From CAVPNY01 sp963706905 (GTDB lineage Bacteria > Chloroflexota > Anaerolineae > Anaerolineales > UBA4823), in the NCBI GenBank assembly GCA_963706905.1, contig CAVPNY010000018.1:62001-126000 (forward strand): a stretch of DNA of 64,000 nucleotides, in the 5' to 3' direction. The notes beneath the pieces are model-generated. The model made no database searches and was not told where the DNA came from. It saw only the letters and a list, made by a program, of their open reading frames with translations. Of this stretch, positions 37,289-45,861 are shown in pieces (the first letter of the stretch is position 1; each line of letters begins with the position of its first letter). Both the position numbers and the translations under genes were made by a program.

Positions 37289-40030
37289 GCCGCCTCCTTA
37301 ATCGTGGCGATTATACTCGTCCCAGCGCCGGGATGGGAGATGATCTCCAGCACACCACCCAGGGCGGTGCTGCGCTCCTGCATGTTGGTTAGCCCCATGC
37401 CGCCGCCAGTGGACTTCTCTCTCAGGTCGAAGCCACAGCCATTGTCGTGGATGGCGAGGCTAACCGTGTTTTGCACGCGCTGCAGGTAGACATGTACCTC
37501 GCTGGCGCCGGCGTGTTTTAAGGTGTTGTTCAAAGCCTCCTGAGCGATGCGGTACAGGGCAAGCTCAATGGATGCGTCCAGCTTAAATTCTCCGTCGACT
37601 GTCAGGCGAGCATTCATACCGGTGCGTTTCTCAACCGAATCCAGGCGGCGCTGAAGCGCGTCAACCAATCCCCCTTCCAATACCTCAGATGGTCCGAGCT
37701 CGAAGACCAGCAGGCGCATCTCTTTAAGGGCTTGCAAGGCGTTCTGATCGATGCGTTGCAGATGCCCTTTCAAGAGCTCCAGGTTTCCCTTGTCGATCAC
37801 TTTTAAGCCGGCTCCGGCAAACAATACCTGGCTGTACAACAACTGAGTTACAGAATCGTGCAACTCCCGCGCCAGCCGTTGGCGCTCTTCGACTACTGCT
37901 GCCTGTTCAGCCTGAGTAATCAGGCGGGCGCGTTCAACCGATTGGCCAATCTGATCTGCGATGGTGATGAACAGGGTGATATCTTCTAATGAGTAACCCA
38001 GGATTGAGTCACCAAAGATGCTCAACAAGCCTAAAGGTTGCCCCTTGGCGCGGATCGGCGCAGCAAGTAAGGCATGCGGACCGGGGAAGTCCACCTGCTG
38101 TAGATCGGCTGGCAGGCGCGTGTCTTTGCGTACATCCTGAACCATCAAAGGGTTGCTCCCGGAGAGCAAGTTTCTCCACAGGGGGTACTCCAGGTGGAGC
38201 GGATCGAAATGGGCCAGCAGCTGATCGGGAAGGTTGGTGTGACTGACCAGGCGAAGGTGGGAGGTTGAATCCATCAGGTGGATAGCCCCCATATGGCTGT
38301 TCATTGAATCCAATGAAATGCGTAGCACCTGATCGATGATCCGCTTCAAAGAAAATGGCTCGCTGGCAATGGCGTTGATATCATAAAGCGTAGCCAGGTG
38401 TTGCGTGCGTACTTTGACTTGTTTTTCTAACGCTTCCAGGGCGACAGCCCGGCTGAGATAAGCGCTGGAGATCTCGGCAATGGCGGTGTAGAGGTTGATG
38501 TCGTCGGACTTGAAGCTGTGCCGCTTGTTAAAGGTCATCCCCAGGACACCCAGAATTGAATCGTGTGCGCTGATCGGGATGAGAACTGCTGAGCGCATCC
38601 CTTGCAGGAGATTGGTGATAGATTGCGGGTGGATCGTGGGCCAGAAACGCCAGGACATCCTGGATGATCGACACCTGGCCTGATTTCATCACCTGCCACA
38701 AAAGATCGTCTCCGTTGGGGTGAGCAAGTCCCAGAAGGTTATCTGCCTGGCTGAAGCGAATCACTAGGTTCGACTCGGTTTTATCCGGGAAGAAAAATAC
38801 GCCCTGGTTTGCACCAAAATAGCGGGTAATCTGATCAAAGATCGCAGATAAGGCGCTTTCCCGGCTGTCGGCCTGCCCCAGGGCAATGGTGATAGTTGAA
38901 AGCACCTCCAGTTCCTCGGTTCGCCGGCTGGATTGTTCCTGCAGCCAGGCATTTTCCAGCACCTGGGCGACCTGGCGGGTGAAAGACTGGACAATGTCGG
39001 CTTCTGTCTCACCAAAAGCCCCAGGGCGCAGGGAACCCAGGGAGAGGATGCCGATCATCTCCTGGCCTACCAATAAGGGAGCGCCCAGCCAGCCGCGCAC
39101 GGATTGCATATCTGTCCAGGCGACAAAATTTGGATCTTCCTGGATATCATAAACGAACACGGGTCGCTGGCTGTCTTGCAGCGCAGTTACCAGCGGATCA
39201 TCCGCCAGGTAGGTGCGCACCGGGCCTTCCTGACCTTGAGATGGTTGGTCTGCCATCACGAAACGTTGATTTTCATCCAGCAAGAACAGACCAGCCCGGT
39301 CGTACTTTACCACGCTGCCCAGGTTGACCAGAATGATCTCCAGAATCTGGCTCAAATTGCCAGCGCTGGCGACAGCTGCCATCACATCTCGGATAGCTTC
39401 AGCTTCTTGCAAGCGCTGCTGCTCAAGCTGGTGCTGGCGGAGATGCTCAATCGCAAAACATAACGCATCCGCGATCTCCTGGAGGCTATCGATTATTTCC
39501 ACCTGAAACGCGTGTGGTTGGTCAGAGAGCAGGTTGAGGCTGCCGAGGGTCGCCTCGGCATAGCAGAGCGGCACGCCTAGGTAGGCGCGCATACCCGCCT
39601 GGGTTACATCTTGCAGGCGCTTGTCTTTTTCTCCAACTTTCTTCAGGTCCTGAATGGCCTTGGGACGGCTGGAGGAGATCCCTGGCAGGTCAGCAACGGT
39701 TTCCTCAAGAAAGTTTTTTATCCCCAGGCCTGGATGGGTGAGATGGGAAGGCAGGTCGATTGCCAGTACCTGAACCGTGCTTTCATCAATCAGTAAAATG
39801 CTGCTTGCGCAGTAACCGGGGATCAGCCTGGACAGGCGCATTAACACGGAAGAAGCTGTTGTCTCAATATCTTGAGCTGCGATGATTGCCTGATCGATCT
39901 CGTGCAGGATCTCCAGACGCTCGATCTTCAACCCAAGCGATGCATTCCCCGGGCTCTGGGATGAAACCGGTTGGATGGGATTCTGATTTTCCTGGCTGCT
40001 CGAGAACTGGTTTATAACCGCTTTAGGCAT
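37285..40030 (-). CDS. soluble multi-GAF histidine kinase (NarL partner), frameshifted
   Basis: Two frames that overlap at 38528-38658 together encode about 914 residues. The order is an N-terminal Gln/Ser-rich region, three or more GAF domains (about 35-180, 205-350, 370-520 and a further one around CDS positions 38360-38000), then a HisKA_3 domain with the H box ARELHDSVTQLLYSQ and an ATPase domain with DNGCGFDLR and GGGMGLTNMQERS. The break near 38615 separates DPPAI from TNLLQGMRSAVLIPIS and is explained by one indel. There are no membrane segments, so it senses cytoplasmic ligands or redox state. It drives the adjacent NarL-type regulator. Confidence 0.87.
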
Positions 40031-40256
40031 ACCCGCTCATCGCTCTTCACATCGTTTAGAAGTGTTCGTATTGTAATCGAATAATCAGGCGTTCTGGATA
40101 AAAGCATCCAACCGCCATGCCAATCAGGAATCGGCCTCCCAACCATTGCCGCCCCGGAGATCTCTCACTTCGTTCGGAATGTAAAAAATCCTCTCCCGAG
40201 TGACATTCAGCCATTCGGGAGAGGATTTAGGTCAATGTATCGGGAAGTTCAGCCCG
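40031..40256 (-). other. intergenic region between the TlpA-like gene and the GAF kinase gene
   Basis: 226 bases without a gene. It contains the terminator of the TlpA-like gene (40186-40228) and, beyond it, the presumed promoter of the kinase-regulator operon. Confidence 0.45.
40186..40228 (-). terminator. rho-independent terminator of the TlpA-like gene
   Basis: A perfect 14-bp stem, AAATCCTCTCCCGA (40186-40199) with 40215-40228, has a 15-base loop. On the minus strand it continues into six T residues. It is 28 bases beyond the TlpA-like stop codon. Confidence 0.85.
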
Positions 40257-41099
40257 TTATAGTTGATCGGAAATTAATTCTTCGATCTTTATGCGTAAAT
40301 TTTCTTCGGAAAGGCTGCCGAGCTGGATATAACGGATGACGCCGGTTTCATCTATGAAAAATGAGGTGGGCAGAAAGCGAACCCAATACGAGTCCCACAG
40401 AATTTCGCTTTGGTCGAGGACCACCGGCAAGGTGATCCCCATCTCGCTGATGGTCGCCGTGACCTTGTCAAGCTCGTCTTGTTGGATGCCGTTCACCGAC
40501 AGGATCACAAGGTCTTTAGATTGATATTCCTGGTAGATCTGGTTGAGCACGGGCAGCTCCTCCATGCAGGGAATGCACCAAGTGACCCAGTAGCTAATCA
40601 GTAAATTCTTGCCGCGTAGCTCGGAGAGTTGAACGGATTGCCCATCCAGCGTTTGAAGACTGAATTCTGGTGCCAGTGAGCCAATGGCTGGCTCAATATT
40701 TGAAACGGATAACTCGGCCTGAGGGGCAGGTGGGGGTTCCTCTGCTTCGGCTTCTGGTTGATCCGCGGGGTCAGACTGATCGGATGACTGCCCTTCGGAT
40801 GGACCCCCGCCGATGCCGCCTGTTTCCGGCTGGGCAAGTTTTGCAGCCAGCTCAGCCTGCGCTTCTGGTGCGGTAGGCTCTTGAACAAAGTCAGCCTGTG
40901 CTTCCAGTGGGGGGAGCTTTGCCTCAGGGGCTAACTCTGGCGCAGATTCCTGGACAGCTTCTTCCTGGGGTAATGCTTGGATGACCTGGGCTTCTAGATT
41001 TGTTTGGGGACTTGCAGAGGGGCTACAACCGTACAGAAACAGGCTTACCGATAAAAGTGCGAGCATGCCGATTGCCCGTATACTGATCTTTTGATTCAC
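40257..41099 (-). CDS. TlpA/ResA-like thioredoxin-fold lipoprotein
   Basis: A 280-residue secreted redox protein. The signal peptide ends at lipobox LFLYGC (Cys25). A long acidic, Pro/Glu/Gln-rich spacer (about 30-135) holds the domain away from the membrane. The AhpC/TSA-like thioredoxin domain (about 140-280) has the redox motif YWVTWCIPCMEELP and a later cis-Pro region LPTSFFID. Family members reduce or isomerise extracytoplasmic disulfides. This could matter for the cysteine-containing peptides of the neighbouring export locus (inference). A minus-strand TATAAT lies at 41149-41154. Confidence 0.92.
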   Translation of the reverse strand: MNQKISIRAIGMLALLSVSLFLYGCSPSASPQTNLEAQVIQALPQEEAVQESAPELAPEAKLPPLEAQADFVQEPTAPEAQAELAAKLAQPETGGIGGGPSEGQSSDQSDPADQPEAEAEEPPPAPQAELSVSNIEPAIGSLAPEFSLQTLDGQSVQLSELRGKNLLISYWVTWCIPCMEELPVLNQIYQEYQSKDLVILSVNGIQQDELDKVTATISEMGITLPVVLDQSEILWDSYWVRFLPTSFFIDETGVIRYIQLGSLSEENLRIKIEELISDQL

Positions 41100-41373
41100 T
41101 GATTACTCCTGAACATAGTTTTGATGATTAACTTCAACTTTCAATTCGATTATAGTTGACACATTAGCTTTTGGACTTAAGAAATTACTTAGGAGTGGAA
41201 AATGCAGACATATGTACCGCCTCCCCCAGGTGCAAAATTTAGACATAAGTCGTATTGCAAGGCGGTATAATTGATCTTACAATACTTCCCATACTGGGTC
41301 GAGAATCTGACGATCCCGAAAATGGTTTGACTATCCTGATACATATCTACCAATATCACGAAGGAGATCGAAC
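41100..41373. promoter_or_regulatory. divergent promoter region of the TlpA-like and LysM peptide genes
   Basis: 274 bases without a gene. A TATAAT at 41264-41269 faces the LysM gene, and a minus-strand TATAAT at 41149-41154 faces the TlpA-like gene. The latter lies in a 15-mer CGATTATAGTTGACA (41147-41161) that recurs with one change at 54267-54281, just ahead of another peptide gene. Confidence 0.5.
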
Positions 41374-41574
41374 ATGTACGTGCGCACAAATGTGAAATCC
41401 GGGTCAGCTTGCTACACTGTTCAGTCAGGCGACAGCCTGAGCACGATTTCCCAGAAATTCTACGGGAATATGAGTTCTGACAATGTATCCAAGATTTATT
41501 ACTCCAACCAGGCCACCATCGGCCCCAACCCGAATGTTATTCAACCTGGGATGAAGCTTTATATTCCCGACTAA
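41374..41574 (+). CDS. short LysM peptide with VRTxxKSG leader
   Basis: A 66-residue protein starting MYVRTNVKSG, followed by a complete LysM domain (CYTVQSGDSLSTISQKFYG to NPNVIQPGMKLYIPD). LysM binds peptidoglycan. The first ten residues match the start of three other small proteins in the window (48098, 54296, 54639). There is no ordinary Sec signal, so the N terminus may be a leader processed by the C39-peptidase exporter encoded nearby (inference). GAAGGAGA lies 8 bases before the ATG, and two hairpins follow the gene. Confidence 0.85.
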   Translation: MYVRTNVKSGSACYTVQSGDSLSTISQKFYGNMSSDNVSKIYYSNQATIGPNPNVIQPGMKLYIPD

Positions 41575-41617
41575 ATTTCAAGTTTTTTGACTTACTCGCA
41601 TTAACTAAGCGACTCTG

Positions 41618-41649
41618 ATCGTCCCGTCGGGCGCGCCCTGCGGGACGAT
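41618..41649 (+). terminator. hairpin after the LysM peptide gene
   Basis: ATCGTCCCG and CGGGACGAT pair around an inner self-complementary GGGCGCGCCC block, followed by GAGTTCTTTAAT. A T-poor terminator or 3'-end stabiliser for the LysM transcript. Confidence 0.6.
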
Positions 41650-41663
41650 GAGTTCTTTAATAA

Positions 41664-41695
41664 ACAATCCTCCAGGCGAGAGCCTGGAGGATTGT
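41664..41695 (-). terminator. 14-bp hairpin terminator after the minus-strand exporter operon
   Basis: ACAATCCTCCAGGC and its exact complement flank a GAGA loop. On the minus strand it is followed by TTATTAAAG. It is 13 bases beyond the stop of the membrane-anchored protein gene ending at 41708. Confidence 0.75.
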
Positions 41696-41707
41696 GCGTG
41701 TTGATAT

Positions 41708-42263
41708 TCAGGCGGTAGGGACTGCTTCGGCCATTTCAGGGACTCCGCTCCGCCTGCGGCTGGCCTGTTTCTCAGCGTTCTTCATCCCATCTTTTTCTTT
41801 TGCGGATTCCTTATCTTTTGCCTCCGTCTTGTCCGCCTCCTGGTGAGTTTCCTTGGCCCGGCGATACGCCTGGCTATAAATCACCACTGCTTCGACGTAC
41901 ACCTGCATCAAAGCTGGTTTGTTCTTCAGGCTGTCATCGGCAAGCGAGTTCTAGCTCGAAACCCAACCCACCTGTGTAATCCTGCAGCGCCTGTGAGAAG
42001 GCGTGGCTTTCACGTGATGAAAGTCCAGCCAGCCAGCCATTGAACTCTTCAGGAAAGTAGCCTGTCCCCCGGTTACGCGCCCAGATGAGGAAGGCATCTT
42101 CGGGAGGGCGTGTTCCAAAACGCGTTTGCCACCAATCGGCCAGGCTTTCACCCCATTTTTTGGAGGCGCCAGAGGTGCGATGTTCAGCGCGCTGTGCGTA
42201 ACTCGAACGCGCCAGGGTATAACCGATCACCCCAAAGCCAATTAAGAAAACCAGAAGGTACAT
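41708..42263 (-). CDS. membrane-anchored protein of unknown function, paralogue of 52131-52700, frameshifted
   Basis: About 185 residues if repaired. An N-terminal membrane segment (about 3-19) is followed by a soluble domain with WARNRGTGYFPEEFNGWLAG and, after a frame change near 41940, ADDSLKNKPALMQVYVEAVV and a Lys/Glu/Ala-rich tail. Side by side with the protein of 52131-52700 it shares the anchor, the F(P/L)xxFxxWLAGLS block, PALMQVYVEAxVxYSQAYR and the charged ASRR tail. I do not recognise the family. It is the last gene of the operon with the HlyD-like adaptor and the C39 exporter, hence a candidate accessory subunit. Confidence 0.75.
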
Positions 42264-42392
42264 AGTCCCTCCATTCGCGTAAAGCGACTGTATTGTTCAA
42301 TCGGTGAGAAATTCATTGATTCGGTCGCATCCGGGAGATGGTTCCTGGACCTTAAAAAGATTATAACACAAGCAGCCATCTGGCTAGATGAG

Positions 42393-45167
42393 CTAAGGTT
42401 GCTGGTCGGAGGTCAGGCGTCCGCCGACCAGATTGAAGCGCTGCCATTCGTCGCTGGCCCACAGGCCTTCACGGACGTTTTCTTCTGCCTCAAGCATATT
42501 GTGGTAACGCCCATCGGTTTGTTGGCTCAATAGGGCCGGGTCGCCGTCCTCGACGATGCGCCCATCCTCGATAACTATCACGCGCGGAAATCCGAGCGTC
42601 TCGCTGACATCGTGAGTGATACAGATCAAGGTGCTTGCCTGCCAGTGCTGGCGGGCTTCTTGAAGTAACTGGCGGCGCTGGGCGCGGTCCAGACCTCGGA
42701 ATGGCTCATCCAGGATCACCAGTCGGGCATCTTTGCGTAGGAAGGCGCGACCCAAGCGCACACGTTGCCCCTCCCCGCCAGACACCAGACCTCCGCCTTC
42801 GCCCAACACAGTTTTCATCCCTTCTGGCAGCCGTTCAATGACATCTAATAGATTGGCTGAATTCATCACTGAGCTGAGTGAGCTGACATCTCCGGTTTCA
42901 CTGCCATATTGCAGATTCTCGTACATCGAGCGATTCCACAACCTCACCGCCGGGTCAACCCAGGCAGTTTCCTGGCGTAATATCTGAAGGCCTTCACCGT
43001 CCAGGATGGCATCATCGATGCGGATTTGCCCTGAGATCGGACGGTGCCAGCCGAGCATTAAACCAACCAAACTGGATTTCCCCGCGCCCGATGGGCCGAC
43101 TATTGCCACATGCTGCCCTGGCTTAATCTGGAGATCGATCTCTTCCAGGATGGTGTGTCCGCCGATTTGCAGGTGAACCGATTCCATTTGGATACCAACT
43201 GGTTGGAGGGAGCCACCCGTCTGCTGGCGCGCTGGGCGGAATTCAGCGGTGGGCGCCCAGGTCGTTTCCTCCTCGGGCGAGCTGAGGGGCTCCAACAAGC
43301 GTAGCACCCGGTTGCGCTGCATAGGGTACTGCTGAATGAGAAATGCCAGCGATTGTCCCAACGTAGGCAGGCTCAGTGTCCAATAGAACAGCAGCAGGAT
43401 TTCACCGGGCTGACCTCCCCTTAATATATAATTCAGCACAATCAGGATAGCAAAGCTGGAATAGAGCAACGCGCCGACCGAGCGCACATAATTGGCCAGA
43501 TTGTAGTATTCCCTGCCCGAATGAATCCATTCTAAGAGCTGCACCTCGTGCTGGCGCCGCATGGAGCGCTCAGCGCCGTGAGTTTTGGCTGGTACCAGGC
43601 CTAATAAGGCATCCAGGTAGAAACGGCTCAATGCCCCAGTCTGGGTGCGCAGGCGCAAATCTTGTTCTTCCAGGATAGGGCGCGTCAGGAATGTCAGCCC
43701 AAAGAAGAAGATGGTTCCCAGGATAGCCAGTGGAGCGTTGATTGGATCCAGCCAGATGACGCCGATCGTGGTCAGGATCAATTGAAAAGCTGTGCGCAAT
43801 AAACTGACCCCCAGACTGGGCAAGTTGCGCAGGCTGCGCAGGTCGTAAGCGCGTTGAGTCATATCAGATGTCAGGCGGCTGTGGAAATAACGGTCGCCCA
43901 GCCGGGGGATCTTCTCCAGCAGAGCAATCCGCAGGCGCGCCTCCAGCCTGCGGCCCATCCGTAAGACGATTGAGCCGATTGGGTATTCAAGCAGCAGTGG
44001 TGCGATGACAAATGCCAGTAATATCCCAAAGGCAGCGATGCGTTGCCAGGCGCTGGTCAGCACATTCCCGATCTGGATTATTCCCTGAAAAAGTAGAGCT
44101 TCGAAGAGCACAGTTGTCGTAGCCAGCGCCACAGCCGTTATCAGAACGATGGGGGTGAGCAGCCCATCCTGCTTGAGAGAGTTCCAGACTTCGCGTTCCG
44201 GATGATAAGCTGGCTCTGACAAAGCATTCTGCAAATCGGTTGGCAACTCCTTACCAGCGGCGATCTTATCTTCGAGAGCTACAGCTTCATCACCTTCTGG
44301 TGAGCGCCGCCCCAGAACTCGAATCAGCACAGCCCCGCGCAGCATCAGACGCTCGGGTTCTTCGCTGGTTTCTGCATCCCCAATCGGCTGCACTGACCAA
44401 TACGTTTCAGGGATGCTCAGTGCTGCTGGAGGGGGTTGTTCGGTAATATTGTTAATGAAAGGAGGCGCAGCTTGGGTTAAGCTCATTGAAAAGAAACGTT
44501 CCAGGACCTGGCCGGCTTCTTTACCGGGTTCTATTCCACCTGCTCGAACGATAGCATCCACCATCCGGGCGGCTGCATCCAAAGTCGCCAATGACTTCCA
44601 GCCCACATCCTGGACGGCACCCTCAACTAACCGGTCGATGATCGCTGGATCGATATTCAGATCGAGAAGCCGGTGGCGCAGAGGCGACAGCAGGCCGTCC
44701 GTGCCTGCCCAATCCCGCCAGTCCTGCGCCGGGACAGGATAACGATGCACAAAGACTTCATTTATAAACTTTTTCCAGGTCGGCCAGCGCCGGCCGGTGG
44801 CTGGGTCCATTATCTGAAGAAAATTGCCGAAGCGCCCCCATACCACCAGGAAGTGAGTCATCCCATTGGGCAGCAACACAACCACGATCGCTGGCAGAGC
44901 CTGCGCCTCGGGGAGCAGCAGATAATCCACCGGCAGCATCACCTGCTCGGCTTCTAGTCCCAGTTGCACTGCCAGGTCTTCCAGTGTATCGATTGAGGTT
45001 CCGTCTACATCTGTCTGGCAGGCTTCGCGCAGACGCCCGTAATTGACCGGGATGCCAAAGCCATCCAGAAGCGTCTTCAGCGAAGCCGGTCCGCAATCCA
45101 TCTCAGATGTTTGGATTACCTCAGGCGCAAAAAACTTCTTGGTGTCTGCCGGTGATTCCAACTTCAT
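42393..45167 (-). CDS. peptidase-containing ABC exporter (C39 type)
   Basis: A 924-residue exporter. The N-terminal C39-like protease domain has the oxyanion Gln19, Cys25 (QTSEMDCGPASL), His105 (MTHFLVVWG) and Asp121 (MDPATG). A non-homologous stretch (about 130-320) precedes a six-segment membrane domain (about 330-620). The ATPase has Walker A GPSGAGKSS, signature VSGGEGQRVRLGRA and Walker B RLVILDEPFRGLD. Such proteins cut leader peptides after a Gly-Gly-like site and export the core. Its ATG overlaps the stop of the HlyD-like gene. Presumed substrates are the short leader-bearing peptides around it. The gene is intact. Confidence 0.92.
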   Translation of the reverse strand: MKLESPADTKKFFAPEVIQTSEMDCGPASLKTLLDGFGIPVNYGRLREACQTDVDGTSIDTLEDLAVQLGLEAEQVMLPVDYLLLPEAQALPAIVVVLLPNGMTHFLVVWGRFGNFLQIMDPATGRRWPTWKKFINEVFVHRYPVPAQDWRDWAGTDGLLSPLRHRLLDLNIDPAIIDRLVEGAVQDVGWKSLATLDAAARMVDAIVRAGGIEPGKEAGQVLERFFSMSLTQAAPPFINNITEQPPPAALSIPETYWSVQPIGDAETSEEPERLMLRGAVLIRVLGRRSPEGDEAVALEDKIAAGKELPTDLQNALSEPAYHPEREVWNSLKQDGLLTPIVLITAVALATTTVLFEALLFQGIIQIGNVLTSAWQRIAAFGILLAFVIAPLLLEYPIGSIVLRMGRRLEARLRIALLEKIPRLGDRYFHSRLTSDMTQRAYDLRSLRNLPSLGVSLLRTAFQLILTTIGVIWLDPINAPLAILGTIFFFGLTFLTRPILEEQDLRLRTQTGALSRFYLDALLGLVPAKTHGAERSMRRQHEVQLLEWIHSGREYYNLANYVRSVGALLYSSFAILIVLNYILRGGQPGEILLLFYWTLSLPTLGQSLAFLIQQYPMQRNRVLRLLEPLSSPEEETTWAPTAEFRPARQQTGGSLQPVGIQMESVHLQIGGHTILEEIDLQIKPGQHVAIVGPSGAGKSSLVGLMLGWHRPISGQIRIDDAILDGEGLQILRQETAWVDPAVRLWNRSMYENLQYGSETGDVSSLSSVMNSANLLDVIERLPEGMKTVLGEGGGLVSGGEGQRVRLGRAFLRKDARLVILDEPFRGLDRAQRRQLLQEARQHWQASTLICITHDVSETLGFPRVIVIEDGRIVEDGDPALLSQQTDGRYHNMLEAEENVREGLWASDEWQRFNLVGGRLTSDQQP

Positions 45168-45670
45168 TTATTTTGGGTGCTTTCACCAGTTTGAGGGCTG
45201 ACCGGGATCTGGTTTCCGGAGAGGTATTTTCCGGAAGTACGCAGGACCAATGCCAGGGGGGTGAGCCGCTCGACTTCCACTTCTACCAGGCCGGTCGTGT
45301 TCTCGGGGACGCCGGTCGCCAGTGGGTCCTGGGTCATGACCAGGATCTCAGCTTCCTGACCGCCCGAAGGTACATCGTAGACGACCCCAGGCACCACTAT
45401 CGGAGGCTGGTCGCCTGAAGAGAAAATACGTACCAAGGCGTCTTGGCCGATTTCGACGCGTGCCAGATCCTCTTTAGAAAAAGTCGCCATGAAGCGACCG
45501 TCCGGATCGTAGCCGAATTCCTGGCTTACCACATATAGGCTGACTTTGGCGAACAGGAACCAGACAATCAAAACCACAACCATGAAAGAACCCAGGATCA
45601 CCCCCACCCTGGAAGCCTGGAAACTATCGATGTTCAATGAGCGCATTGAGCGCGAAAAATGGATTGACAT
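45164..45670 (-). CDS. minimal HlyD-like membrane-fusion protein
   Basis: A 168-residue protein with a cytoplasmic N terminus (RSLNIDSFQASR), one membrane segment at about 22-42, and a single beta-rich domain (VYDVPSGGQEAEILVMTQD, TGLVEVEVERLTP). The alpha-hairpin and lipoyl halves of ordinary HlyD proteins are absent. An adaptor without a periplasm-spanning hairpin suits a cell with a single membrane. It is the first gene of the minus-strand exporter operon, coupled to the C39 exporter by ATGA. The call rests on context and topology more than motif. Confidence 0.7.
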   Translation of the reverse strand: MSIHFSRSMRSLNIDSFQASRVGVILGSFMVVVLIVWFLFAKVSLYVVSQEFGYDPDGRFMATFSKEDLARVEIGQDALVRIFSSGDQPPIVVPGVVYDVPSGGQEAEILVMTQDPLATGVPENTTGLVEVEVERLTPLALVLRTSGKYLSGNQIPVSPQTGESTQNK

Positions 45671-45745
45671 GCCATTTCTCCAACGAGTCTATTATATATA
45701 GGAAACAGCCAGCGGCAAACCTTCCCGCCATTTGTCGCCGAAACC

Positions 45746-45797
45746 TCAGTCAAATGTCTTAGCCTGGGTAGAGCGATCCTTCGGTCAAATAACTCTT
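45746..45797 (+). promoter_or_regulatory. 52-bp conserved promoter element, copy 1
   Basis: TCAGTCAAATGTCTTA, a 22-base spacer containing CGATC, then GTCAAAT and CTCTT. The same blocks at identical spacing recur at 54128-54179. It lies in the divergent region between the HlyD-like gene (minus) and the second ABC exporter gene (plus). A third GTCAAAT at 45820-45826 follows. It is probably a binding site for a shared regulator. Confidence 0.6.
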
Positions 45798-45861
45798 TTT
45801 TCTGAATTGACTGCCTGAGAATGTCAAATTTCTTTGATAGCGAGTAAAATTCTTTCAGAAC

